DNA of 64,000 bases from contig QPMI01000127.1 in NCBI GenBank assembly GCA_004431415.1, forward strand, positions 62,001 to 126,000, in the 5' to 3' direction. The notes beneath the pieces are model-generated. The model was not told the origin of the DNA and did not search any database. It saw only the letters and a list, made by a program, of their open reading frames with translations. Positions 34,678 through 44,544 of the stretch are shown here, piece after piece (positions within the stretch are counted from its first letter, which is position 1; each line of letters starts with the position of its first letter). A program made the translations under genes and the position numbers. This stretch comes from Cyanophora paradoxa. Its lineage: Eukaryota; Glaucocystophyceae; Cyanophorales; Cyanophoraceae.

Positions 34678-35036
34678 CCCTCGGGGCACTTTGCCCCCGC
34701 CAGCGCCTCCAGCTCCTCCCGCGCCTGCGAGACCGCGGCGGCCACCAGGGGCCCTGCCAGCGGCTGGGGCAGGGTCGTCGAGATCTCGACCTGCCCCGAG
34801 AAGGCGTGCATGCGCTCGCCCGCCGTCCCGCCGACGAGGGCGAACGAGGGGCGGACTTCGAGGAAGTCGAGCTCGGATCCGGCCACCGCAATCTTGACGG
34901 TGGCCTCAATGACCCACTGCCGCTCGGAGTGCCTGACGAGGCGCTGGCGGCTGGTCGCCCGCACGGGCCCGCTCGCAAGCGCCCCCCCGGAACGGAACGG
35001 AAACACGACGGTGCGGGCGGGCACTGCCGCCTCCAG
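34678..35036 (-). pseudogene. Internal gene fragment
   Basis: Reads SLEAAVPARTVVFPFRSGGA, RQRLVRHSERQWVIEATVKI, AVAGSELDFLEVRPSFALVG, GERMHAFSGQVEISTTLPQP and AVSQAREELEALAGAKCPEG. Beta-rich; only a GTG start and no natural stop before the junction at ~34,678. Not assigned. Confidence 0.4.
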
Positions 35037-35080
35037 TGATCGTCAGGGGGGCGCCGGCGGGTGCCCCCGGCTCGGACAAC

Positions 35081-35357
35081 ATGGCAGCGTCGTCACCCGT
35101 GTCGGTGCACCGCGCGTACAAAGACCAGCTGCGGGCATACAGCAAGAAGTCGTTCGACCCCTTCTGTCGGCGCGAGCGCGTGCTCTTCACGCCGGACCCG
35201 GAGCGCTGGCCCGAGGAGGCGGAGACGACGCTGGGGCAGCTGAACTTCTTCCAATGGGCCATCTCCCGGGGCGTGCTGGCGTACGCAGTGGAGCACGCAG
35301 CGGAGATCGAGGAGGACATGACGAGCAACGTGTCGAGCAAGAAGCGGCAGAGGGAGC

Positions 35358-35396
<39 letters not shown>

Positions 35397-35530
35397 CGGC
35401 GGCTGCGGCTCAGAGGCGGGGCGGGCGGGAGGCCGGCGGCACCGGTGGGCGCCGCCGCCGGAAGCAGATCTCGGAGGATCACTCGCAGGGCGTGAACATG
35501 TTCCGGAACGTGAAGGTGCAGTTCGACTAA
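35081..35530 (+). CDS. Conserved-type giant-virus hypothetical protein
   Basis: 149 residues from the ATG at 35081. The N-half YKDQLRAYSKKSFDPFCRRE, then RVLFTPD and TTLGQLNFFQWAISRGVLAY, then AVEHAAEIEEDM resembles a small protein pattern I recall as recurrent in nucleocytoplasmic large DNA viruses ('KKxFDPFxRRxr...t..QLnFFrWai...il.yi......ie.dM'); that recollection could not be checked. A Gln run encoded by CAG repeats (35,362-35,393) and a basic tail (GGRRRRKQISEDHSQG) follow. Frame intact. Role unknown, perhaps late-gene or virion associated. Confidence 0.6.
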
Positions 35531-35580
35531 GCAGATCTAGACCGGCCCCTGTAATTTTGTTCGGTATCAATTCACACACG

Positions 35581-35949
35581 ATGTCCCTTGCCGAGGAGCG
35601 GCCGGGGGAGGCCGGCCTCTTTGCCTCCGCCCCGATCCCCGCTCGCACCACGATTGGGCTCTACGAGGGTGCGCGCACCGCCGCCCGCCCGCCGCCGCCG
35701 CCGCCAGCCGGCGCGCCCCTGCGCCTCGCGGACCACCTGGCCATCCCGCCCACCCACTCCCGGCCCGCCTACTGGGTGCGGGGCACGGGGCTCCTGGCCC
35801 GTGCCCGCGCGGGGGAGCCCCCCGAGGCCAACCTCCAGGTCATGCGGGCACGTGGCTCGCGGGAGGGCATGGGCTTTCTTTTCCGCACGACGCGCAAGGT
35901 GGCCCGGGGCGAGGAGCTCGTTGTGGACCTGGCGGACGTGGTGTACTAA
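35581..35949 (+). CDS. Minimal SET-domain protein, vSET-like
   Basis: 122 residues from the ATG at 35581, almost the length of the chlorella-virus vSET (119 residues), a histone H3K27 methyltransferase. Motifs: AGLFASAPIPARTTIGLYEG at the N-terminus, PEANLQVMRARG in place of the usual NHS segment, and TTRKVARGEELVVDLADVVY at the C-terminus. No pre- or post-SET cysteines. The Asn-His pair is changed (EANLQVM) and the last YG is lost (DLADVVY), so activity is uncertain. An AT-rich TGTAATTTTGTTCGG promoter-like stretch precedes it. Chromatin silencing of the host is the known vSET role; here it is inference. Confidence 0.65.
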   Translation: MSLAEERPGEAGLFASAPIPARTTIGLYEGARTAARPPPPPPAGAPLRLADHLAIPPTHSRPAYWVRGTGLLARARAGEPPEANLQVMRARGSREGMGFLFRTTRKVARGEELVVDLADVVY

Positions 35950-36044
35950 GGCGCCCGCCCCCCCTCCCAGTAGCCCCTCCGTGGGAGTACGGTACGTACC
36001 GTCCCGCGGCCCGCGCCGTGCTGCTCTAGCCACGGGCACTGCTG

Positions 36045-36369
36045 CTAGCTGTTGTAAATGATGACGACCCTCCCGGGACCGCCGGCAAAGAACGGCCCCT
36101 GTGCCTGCCACTGGGCCGACGTCGACCCAAAGCCGCCGCCGACACCGATGCCAGCAACGTAGTCAGGGTCGGAGTTACCGCCTGCCGCTGGGAACGAGAA
36201 GTTTGTTGTGTGCGTGGCGGGCAGGGTCAACCCCCCGGAGATGATCCGGGGCCCGGAGAACCAACTGGAGCCGCCCCCGCCTCCGAAGCCGCCCGACCCC
36301 CCGCCGTAGTAGCCGCCGCCGCCTCCACCGCCAATGTAGTATGTCATGTTCCCTCCGGCGTACTGGGCC
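36045..36369 (-). pseudogene. Glycine-rich fibre protein, C-terminal fragment at the host junction
   Basis: Reads QYAGGNMTYYIGG, Gly/Tyr loops (GYYGGGSGGFGGGGGSSWF), LPATHTTNFSFPAAGGNSDP and ends FFAGGPGRVVIIYNS at 36045. It is the C-terminus of the same fibre family as 26400-26885 and 26991-27249. Upstream it is cut at ~36,370, where host F-box gene DNA begins; it starts at CAG/TAC exactly where the fragment at 27,249 also starts. Confidence 0.55.
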
Positions 36370-36374
36370 CCCTC
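36366..36374. other. Virus-like / host junction
   Basis: To the left is fibre-gene sequence. To the right the sequence is identical to 41,915 onward and 47,47x onward (F-box gene exon end SLKE and its GT intron). Host copies read GCGCTCCCTCAAAGAG; the junction reads GGCCCCCTCAAAGAG, so up to five bases (CCCTC) may be shared microhomology. Confidence 0.7.
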
Positions 36375-37328
36375 AAAGAGTGAGCGGGCGGGGGGCGTTG
36401 CTGATCCCGCCCCTGCTCCCGCCCTCCTCGGGCTGACTTTCCTCGTCCTTCTAGGCTCTTCTGCGTCGCGGATCTCTCCGGGGCGGCCCTGCGCGCCCTG
36501 CCGCGCCTCACCGCACTCGAGAGCTTCTGCGGGCCTCTCGGGGTACGCCGCCCCGACCCTCCCTGCCCGCCCGCCCGCCCGCCCGCGGTCGCCCGACCCC
36601 GCGCAGCTCAAGGCCGACGCGGGCGCCGATGACGTGGCGGCCCTCGGCTCCTGCGCGGCGCTGAAGAGCGTGGGGCCGCTGCACCTGCACTCAGGGCCCC
36701 CCGGCGATCAGGGGCGCGCCGGGGAGCAGCTCGCCGGGCTCGTGGCGGCCCTCGGGCGCTCCTCCTCCATCGCCGACCTCGAGCTGCGCCTCGGCACGGC
36801 AGAGACGCCGCCCGGGGCCACCGAGCTCGAAGCGCTCGCGGCGCTGGCCGGCGCGGCCCGCGGGCGCCTCTCGCTGGAGCTGGAGGTGGACCTCGAGCCG
36901 GGCTGGCCGGCGCAGGCCGCCGCGGCGCTGGCGCCGGCCCCGCCCCGCCGCCTCGTCCTCTCGGCCACCGTCAGCGAGCCGGCCATGGAGGGCGGCTGGC
37001 TGGCCGGCCTCGCCGCCTTCGCCAACTGCTCAGAGGACATCGAGGTCCGCCCGCCCGCCCGCCCGCCCGCCCGCCCGCGCCCCTTGCCTGCGCCCCGGCT
37101 CAAGCTTAGGCATGCTAAGCTTGCAAAGCTGAGTAGACGAGGAGCTGAGGGCGGGGCGGCAGGTGCGGGTGCGCACGGGGAGCGACGGGGAGGACGGGGG
37201 CGGGTTCGGCCGGGATCCGGAGCGGGCGATGGAGGGGGCGGGGGGCGGCTCGGGCCCTCCCCTCCGCCCGCGTCGGCTTCCGCGGCCGCGCCATCGACGC
37301 CGGATCCGAGCTCGGGATCGACATCTAG
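36370..37328 (+). pseudogene. F-box/LRR gene, 3' fragment (copy 1)
   Basis: Begins inside exon 2 of the host F-box gene (SLKE), followed by the intron 36380-36454 and exon LFCVADLSGAALRALPRLTA. Next come a GTACGCC..CGCGCAG intron and exon LKADAGADDVAALGSCAALK .. LVAALGRSSSIADLELRLGT .. LSLELEVDLEPGWPAQAAAA, ending near SEDIEV. This copy keeps one C more than the others at ~36,700, which leaves the exon in frame. Final exon ends RGRAIDAGSELGIDI at a TAG (37,326-37,328). Exon 1 with the F-box is missing, so it is a broken copy created by the junction. Confidence 0.65.
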
Positions 37329-37557
37329 CAGGGGCGGCGAGCGCAGGCAGGTCTGCCCCCGCGCGCCCGAGCGCATGCGCAGCTAGTTAAGCCGACTCGA
37401 CTTTCTGTCTAATTGCTCCGGATCCAGTCCTCCAGTTCCGGAATCCGGCTTTTTCGACTTGTCCCTTGTAGCCGGCGCCTTGTTAACATTGCAGGAAAAT
37501 ACTCGAACAGAAATAAGGGGGCAGGCGCCTGCGGCTAGCGAGGTTAGGAACGGGGGT

Positions 37558-38975
37558 CTACTTGAAGCTGAGCTGGTTCAGCTGCGACTGGAGCAGCGCG
37601 TCCAGGCTCGCCTCTGCGTCGCCCGCCGCCGCCGCCGTCAGAAAACAAGCGGGGAGGGAAGGGGCCGGGCCCGCACCGCCCTGTGCTGGGCGGGGCTCCC
37701 CGCCGGCCGTGCCGGGACGGGGACGGCGCCGGGGACGGGGAGGGGCCGGGAGTGCATGGGGAAGCCGCCGCCCATCATGCCATCGGCTGCTGCTGGAAGA
37801 ACGGCTGCGGGGCGGCGGGGCCGGCGGGGGGCGGGCCGCCCAGCATGCCCGGCGGGCCCGCCATCGCCATGGGCGACATCCGCGCCTGCGCCTGCGCCTG
37901 CTGCTGCTGCTGCGCCATCATCATCGCCGGCTGGCCCATCAGGGGCGACGCCCGCGCCGCCATCGGCTGCTGCTGCGCATTGAGCATCTGGAGCTGCTGG
38001 AGCTGCGCGGCGCGCTGCCCGGGGCCGGCCTGGAAGGGGACCTGCACGGAGGAGGCGGTGGCGGGGATCGAGAAGGCCGCCGCCGCCGGCGCCGCGACGG
38101 CGAAGGCGCCCCAGTCCAGGGAGGCGGGGGGGAGGGGCCCGGGGACTGCCCGGGGGCGAGGCGGAGGGCGGGGGTAGCTCGAGGGCGCGGGGGCCGGCAG
38201 CTTCGAGAAGTCGGCGAAGAAGTCGTCCCCCCGGCCGAGGGGACGCTCGAGGGGCCGGCGAGGCCGCCGGTGGCGGCGGCGTCGGCGAGGGGCGGGGGCG
38301 CCGCCGCCCGGCCCGCCCCACTCGAACAGGTCCAGCAGATCCGAGGCGCCCGCCGCCGGCCGCGCGGGTGCGGCCGGCGCCGCCGGCGCTGCTGCCCTGC
38401 TGGGCCCTGCCGCCGCTCTGCCGCCGCCGGCGCCGCCGCCGCTGCCGATCCAGTCCACCATATCGAAGAGGCCCTTTGTGTCGGCCGGGGCTTGGGCGAG
38501 GGCGACGGCGAGGGCGAGGCCGCCGGCGCCGGTGCCGGCGAGGCCCGCGCGGCTGCGGCTGCCGGCACGTCAGGCGCCGCGGGAGCGGGCGGGGCGGCGA
38601 GGGGCCGGGCGAACCGCCGCGCGCGGAGTCGTCAGAGGGGGTGGGCGAGGCCGAGGGGGAGGCCCGCACGAGGGCGGGTAGGGGCGTGCGGGAGCGGACC
38701 TGCGGGCAAAGGCTCAGAGAGGGGGCTACAGGGGGCGCGGGGCGGGGCGGGGCGCACGGGAAGGGACGAGGCGCCGACCTCCTTCATGACGGCCTCCAGG
38801 CGCTGCAGAACCTGGGGTACGGGATTCAGTGGCGGCTGGGGTGGGGCGGGTACGAGAATTCACCTGGAAGATGTCGGGGCGGGTGGAGGGGTCGGGGTTG
38901 AGGAGGAAGCGGATGAGCTGGTTGATCGACTCGGGGTGCCGCACGAACTGGAGGGGCCCTCAGGCCGGCTGAAGG
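37558..38975 (-). pseudogene. NAK-family kinase gene, 3' part only (copy 1)
   Basis: Keeps the last part of the kinase domain (FVRHPESINQLIRFLLNPDP and STRPDIFQ) and the long tail with DLLDLF, DDFFADF and WGAF motifs. A Gln/Met/Pro-rich region and the terminal SLDALLQSQLNQLSFK (stop 37,558-37,560) follow. Upstream of the intron before FVRHPES the sequence is replaced by the Rieske oxygenase gene (breakpoint ~38,975). Several one-base differences in G/C runs relative to copy 2 break the tail frame here. It can be expressed only as part of a chimera. Confidence 0.7.
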
Positions 38976-38999
38976 GGGCTAGGGGTACCGGGCAATGAT

Positions 39000-40694
39000 G
39001 CGGGAGCGCCCGTGCCCCGTCGGGATGAAGTACGCAATAAGGCCGCCCTGGCCCATCTTGAAGCTGCGGGGCACGTGAGGGACACGAGGGGTACAGGGGG
39101 GTCCGGCGCACGCGGAGGTGTACTCCCGAGGGTGGGGGTACGAATGTCAGCGCGTTCTCAGCGAGCCTGGGGTACATGTCAGTGAGGACGGAGAAGGGGT
39201 CGGGAGACAAGGGGGCTAAGACGCGGACATCGAGCCAGCCATTGCCATGTCGCCTCGGAAGCCGCCGTCCGGCCTCTGCGGCGCGAGGGGTTGGGCGGGC
39301 GGGCGGGCGCGGGCGGTCGGTGCCGTGGGGGGGGGGGGGGTACCGCACCTCCTCGAACGTGAAGGAGAGGGGCCCGGCGCGGTAGCGGTTGCCCTGCGCG
39401 CGGGTTCGAATCCGCGCGGCGGTGGATTCGGGGGCGGGCGGGCGCGCCTGGACGCTGTGGTGCGAGAAGGGTACGTGCGTCGGGTCGATCACGTTCTCGA
39501 CGAGCACCGTGTAGTCTGGGGGTACGGGGTCAGACTTCAGAGACTCGAAGGGGGGCGGAGCCCAAGGCCCCGGCCGCCGGCACCGTAGGGCCTGCCGGGA
39601 GCAGCGATCAGGTAAGGGCGTGGTGTGGGGGGGGAGAAGAAGGGGGGGTACGGACGCACAGGTCGCGGACGACATCGACGTACTCCATGTCGGGGCGGGC
39701 GATGGTCGGGGAGAGGGGTATCGCCTCCTCCGGGCCCTCGCTCCCGCGTCCGCCCACAGCTGCCGCGGCTATCAGCTGGGAGAGAAGGCAGGGGCGGGTG
39801 GGCGAATGGGTGGGGGGGGTACGGGCCCAGACGAGGCCCTGCTTGACGGTGACTTGGTAGGACTTGATGCAGGTGCGGGCCTCGTTGATGGGGACCTCCG
39901 CCGGCAGCTGCGGGATCCGCAGGCACTTGCCCGCCCCTGCGCGCGCGCCTCGGACATCAGCGGCGGTGGCGGCGGCGGCGGCGGCCGCGGCGGCGGGCCC
40001 GGGCCGGGGAGGCGCGCCGTCGAACTGCCAGCCGTGGTAGCCGCACTCGAGGGTGCCGGCGCCGCAGCCCTCGGAGCGCGGCACGACGCGGCCCTCCGAG
40101 AGCGGCACCGCGCGGTGCGGGCACCGGTCCTCCACGCACCGGATCTGCGCGGAGGGCGCCGCTCGGGCGCCGCTCGGGCGGCGAGCGCGCGAGGCGGGAC
40201 GGGGCGGGGCGCGCCTGGTCATCCTCGTCGGCGCGCCACAGCACGAGCGGCTCGTCGAAGAGGGAGAAGCGGTACGGCGTGCCCACGGGGAAGTCCTGCG
40301 GGCCGGGCAGACATGTCACGCGCGCCGGCGGCGGTCCGACGGTCGGGCCGGGGCGCCGCACCACGAGGGGGGTCACGGGATACCACTGCTTGCGCCAGTC
40401 GAAGGTCTGCGCGGCGCTCGCCGGCTGCTCGGCCGGCCTTGTTTCGGAGGCCGCCGGCGGCGTCGCCTGCATCCGTACGCGTGCCGGAGCGAACGACCGC
40501 CGAGCCGCCGCGCGCGCCGCATCGAACCGGGACTGCGGCGCCCCGGCGCTGAACCTGGCGCCGCGCGCTGGCCGGCTGGCCGCCGAGAACTGGCCGGCAG
40601 CGGGGCACGTGCAGGCCCGGCCCGGGGCGCCCGTCGAGGGCGTGAGAGATCCTTTGGCCCCTGCCAGAAGGCCCTGACCGACCGCGAACGCCAT
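39000..40694 (-). CDS. Plastid Rieske oxygenase (PAO/TIC55 family), copy 1, 3' truncated
   Basis: From the ATG at 40694: a Ser/Ala/Arg-rich plastid-type transit peptide (~70 residues), then FDWRKQWYPVTPLVVRR and FSLFDEPLVLWRADEDDQ. A GC-AG intron leads to IRCVEDRCPHRAVPLSEGR and CGYHGWQFDG: the Rieske 2Fe-2S site CxH..CxxH is complete. Further exons: GKCLRIPQLPAEVPINEART, DMEYVDVVRDL, LVENVIDPTHVPFSHHSVQ (mononuclear-iron D..H..HH), NRYRAGPLSFTFEE and FKMGQGGLIAYFIPTGHGRS. The family acts on chlorophyll-derived pigments or at the plastid envelope. The C-terminal membrane helices and CxxC motif are absent because the gene is fused to the kinase tail. Confidence 0.75.
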
Positions 40695-40816
40695 ATCGGA
40701 AGTCTCGAGTCCCTGCGACTCTGAATTTGTGTACCCCCCTCAGTCCCCAGGCCCCAGGGCCCGCCTGGGCCCGCCTCACGCCAGCGCTAGCACAGCAGTC
40801 CGATCGACGGCGCGGG
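40695..40816. promoter_or_regulatory. Compact divergent promoter (oxygenase / F-box)
   Basis: Only 122 bases separate the minus-strand oxygenase ATG (40,694) from the plus-strand F-box ATG (40,817). No TATA word is apparent; C-rich with CAGTCC repeats. The second copy is at 46,257-46,374. Co-regulation of the two genes is possible but not shown. Confidence 0.4.
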
Positions 40817-42860
40817 ATGGGAAACCAGCTCGGTAAGCGCAAGAGAGAGGATGCGTCTCCCGGGGACGCGCACCCGCCCGCATCCTGCAGCGAAGATCAG
40901 CCATCAGCGCCAGTCGAAGATGCGGAGATCGAGCCGCTGCCCCGTTCAGTTCTTTCGCGCTTATTCGCCATTCGCCGCTTCGCCCCGAAACCGGAATCTC
41001 CGACGGACGATACCCCAGCGGGGGCTGCAACCGAAGCCGCGCCGGGGGAAGCGGCATCGCCCTTCAGGCATCTGCCAGACGGCGTGCTCTCACAGATCTT
41101 CGAGCTCCTGGGCCTGCGGACCGTGGCCGTCGCGCGCTTGATGTGCCGCCGCTGGCGCAACGTGGCCGAGACGTTCGAGTGGCGCAATCTGGAGCTTGCG
41201 GTGGAGAGCGTCGAGCAACTGGATCAGATCGCGAGCCAGATCGCGAGTGGAGGCCAGGAGTGCGGGGGCCGGCGGTGGATCCGCTTGGCGCCCGGCGCGT
41301 CGCTGCGCCTGGAGGTGGACCGGAGAGCGGGCGTTCTCCGGGCGTCGGACGGCCAGAAGAGCCCGTGGGAGGCCGCCCTCGCGCTCGCGTCGGCGTGCGC
41401 GGCGGCGAGCGGCGGCCTCGGCGAAGTCGACCTCACCTGCGACTCCTCCGGGCCCTCGCGCTCCTGCTTCGGCGGCCTTCTCGGCGCCCTCGCGCCGCCC
41501 GGCGGCGCCGCCTGCGCCGCCCTCCGCAGCGTCTCGATCCAGGCGCGCGGCCTCTTCTCCTCCTACGACTGCAAGGGCCTCCCCGCCCCTGCCGAGTTCG
41601 AGCCGCTCCTCCGCCCCTTCCCAACCTCGAGGGCCTCTCGCTCCCCGTCTGCTGCACCGCCGACCGCGCATCGGCCGCCGCCCTCGCCCAATCCCTCCCG
41701 CGCCTCAAGCGGGTGCGCCCTGCCCTTGCGCCCCGCGCCCGCGCGAGCCCTCAATGCACCGTCCGCAGCTGGAGATGAGCGTGGGGCGCTTCGACGCCGT
41801 GGCGGGCCTGGCGTCCCTCTCCTCTCTGGAGTTTCTCCAGATCCACAACGAGGCCTTCGAACCCCCCGACGCGGCGCCCCTCATCGAGGGCCTCGCCTCC
41901 GGCCCCGCCGCGCGCTCCCTCAAAGAGTGAGCGGGCGGGGGGCGTTGCTGATCCCGCCCCTGCTCCCGCCCTCCTCGGGCTGACTTTCCTCGTCCTTCTA
42001 GGCTCTTCTGCGTCGCGGATCTCTCCGGGGCGGCCCTGCGCGCCCTGCCGCGCCTCGCCGCACTCGAGAGCTTCTGCGGGCCTCTCGGGGTACGCCGCCC
42101 CGACCCTCCCTGCCCGCCCGCCCGCCCGCCCGCGGTCGCCCGACCCCGCGCAGCTCAAGGCCGACGCGGGCGCCGATGACGTGGCGGCCCTCGGCTCCTG
42201 CGCGGCGCTGAAGAGCGTGGGGCCGCTGCACCTGCACTCAGGGCCCCCGGCGATCAGGGGCGCGCCGGGGAGCAGCTCGCCGGGCTCGTGGCGGCCCTCG
42301 GGCGCTCCTCCTCCATCGCCGACCTCGAGCTGCGCCTCGGCACGGCAGAGACGCCGCCCGGGGCCACCGAGCTCGAAGCGCTCGCGGCGCTGGCCGGCGC
42401 GGCCCGCGGGCGCCTCTCGCTGGAGCTGGAGGTGGACCTCGAGCCGGGCTGGCCGGCGCAGGCCGCCGCGGCGCTGGCGCCGGCCCCGCCCCGCCGCCTC
42501 GTCCTCTCGGCCACCGTCAGCGAGCCGGCCATGGAGGGCGGCTGGCTGGCCGGCCTCGCCGCCTTCGCCAACTGCTCAGAGGACATCGAGGTCCGCCCGC
42601 CCGCCCGCCCGCCCGCGCCCCTTGCCTGCGCCCCGGCTCAAGCTTAGGCATGCTAAGCTTGCAAAGCTGAGTAGACGAGGAGCTGAGGGCGGGGCGGCAG
42701 GTGCGGGTGCGCACGGGGAGCGACGGGGAGGACGGGGGCGGGTTCGGCCGGGAGCGGGCGATGGAGGGGGCGGGGGGCGGCTCGGGCCCTCCCCTCCGCC
42801 CGCGTCGGCTTCCGCGGCCGCGCCATCGACGCCGGATCCGAGCTCGGGATCGACATCTAG
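40817..42860 (+). CDS. F-box/LRR protein (copy A)
   Basis: ATG at 40817 gives MGNQLGKRKRED, with Gly2 suitable for N-myristoylation and a basic patch. An F-box follows at ~residues 88-130: FRHLPDGVLSQIFELLGLRT, VAVARLMCRRWRNVAETFEW. LRR-type segments continue. Exons: 40817-41712, 41769-41926, 42002-42089 and 42154-42590, plus a final exon ending 42860; introns are GT-AG. One C is missing at ~41,622 relative to copy B, shifting exon 1, and another near 42,246. Both lie in C runs and may be read errors. F-box proteins dock substrates on SCF ubiquitin ligases. The start and promoter belong to repeat unit 1, the 3' end to unit 2. Confidence 0.7.
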
Positions 42861-43089
42861 CAGGGGCGGCGAGCGCAGGCAGGTCTGCCCCCGCGCGCCC
42901 GAGCGCATGCGCAGCTAGTTAAGCCGACTCGACTTTCTGTCTAATTGCTCCGGATCCAGTCCTCCAGTTCCGGAATCCGGCTTTTTCGACTTGTCCCTTG
43001 TAGCCGGCGCCTTGTTAACATTGCAGGAAAATACTCGAACAGAAATAAGGGGGCAGGCGCCTGCGGCTAGCGAGGTTAGGAACGGGGGT

Positions 43090-44525
43090 CTACTTGAAGC
43101 TGAGCTGGTTCAGCTGCGACTGGAGCAGCGCGTCCAGGCTCGCCTCTGCGTCGCCCGCCGCCGCCGCCGTCAGAAAACAAGCGGGGAGGGAAGGGGCCGG
43201 GCCCGCACCGCCCTGTGCTGGGGCGGGGCTCCCCGCCGGCCGTGCCGGGACGGGGGACGGCGCCGGGGACGGGGAGGGGGCCGGGGAGTGCATGGGGAAG
43301 CCTGCGCCCATCATGCCCATCGGCTGCTGCTGGAAGAAGGGCTGCGGGGCGGCGGGGCCGGCGGGGGGCGGGCCGCCCAGCATGCCCGGCGGGCCCGCCA
43401 TCGCCATGGGCGACATCCGCGCCTGCGCCTGCGCCTGCTGCTGCTGCTGCGCCATCATCATCGCCGGCTGGCCCATCAGGGGCGACGCCCGCGCCGCCAT
43501 CGGCTGCTGCTGCGCATTGAGCATCTGGAGCTGCTGGAGCTGCGCGGCGCGCTGCCCGGGGCCGGCCTGGAAGGGGACCTGCACGGAGGAGGCGGTGGCG
43601 GGGATCGAGAAGGCCGCCGCCGCCGGCGCCGCGACGGCGAAGGCGCCCCAGTCCAGGGAGGCGGGGGGGGAGGGGCCCGGGGACTGCCCGGGGGGCGAGG
43701 CGGAGGGCGGGGGGTAGCTCGAGGGCGCGGGGGCCGGCAGCTTCGAGAAGTCGGCGAAGAAGTCGTCCCCCCCGGCCGAGGGGACGCTCGAGGGGGCCGG
43801 CGAGGCCGCCGGTGGCGGCGGCGTCGGCGAGGGGGCGGGGGCGCCGCCGCCCGGCCCGCCCCACTCGAACAGGTCCAGCAGATCCGAGGCGCCCGCCGCC
43901 GGCCGCGCGGGTGCGGCCGGCGCCGCCGGCGCTGCTGCCCTGCTGGGCCCTGCCGCCGCTCTGCCGCCGCCGGCGCCGCCGCCGCTGCCGATCCAGTCCA
44001 CCATATCGAAGAGGCCCTTTGTGTCGGCCGGGGGCTTGGGCGAGGGCGACGGCGAGGGCGAGGCCGCCGGCGCCGGTGCCGGCGAGGCCCGCGCGGCTGC
44101 GGCTGCCGGGCACGTCAGGCGCCGCGGGGAGCGGGGCGGGGCGGCGAGGGGCCGGGCGAACCGCCGCGCGCGGAGTCGTCAGAGGGGGTGGGCGAGGCCG
44201 AGGGGGAGGCCCGCACGAGGGCGGGTAGGGGCGTGCGGGAGCGGACCTGCGGGCAAAGGCTCAGAGAGGGGGCTACAGGGGGCGCGGGGCGGGGCGGGGC
44301 GCACGGGAAGGGACGAGGCGCCGACCTCCTTCATGACGGCCTCCAGGCGCTGCAGAACCTGGGGTACGGGATTCAGTGGCGGCTGGGGTGGGGCGGGTAC
44401 GAGAATTCACCTGGAAGATGTCGGGGCGGGTGGAGGGGTCGGGGTTGAGGAGGAAGCGGATGAGCTGGTTGATCGACTCGGGGTGCCGCACGAACTGGAG
44501 GGGCCCTCAGGCCGGCTGAAGGGGG
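43090..44525 (-). pseudogene. NAK-family kinase gene, 3' part only (copy 2)
   Basis: Same structure as the fragment at 37558-38975 but with a better preserved tail frame. It reads DTKGLFDMVDWIGSGGGAGG, SDLLDLFEWGGPGGG, GGDDFFADFSKLPAPAPSSY, WGAFAVAAPAAAAFSIPATA, a Gln-rich stretch and the end SLDALLQSQLNQLSFK. DLLDLF fits a clathrin box (L-phi-x-phi-D/E) and the D/F-rich segments fit adaptor-ear motifs, as in AAK1-type kinases. The N-terminal catalytic exons are missing; the oxygenase gene is joined at an intron breakpoint near 44,525. Confidence 0.7.
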
Positions 44526-44544
44526 CTAGGGGTACCGGGCAATG

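Noticed and set aside
37600-39000. Long plus-strand frames through the kinase tail (also in the other copies)
   Set aside because: They are complements of the Pro/Ala/Gln-rich kinase tail and change whenever G-run lengths change between copies.
39390-39425. tRNA-like GGGTTCGAATCCGC in the oxygenase gene (also at ~44,957)
   Set aside because: It pairs locally, but lies inside oxygenase coding/intron sequence and no other tRNA arms are found upstream.
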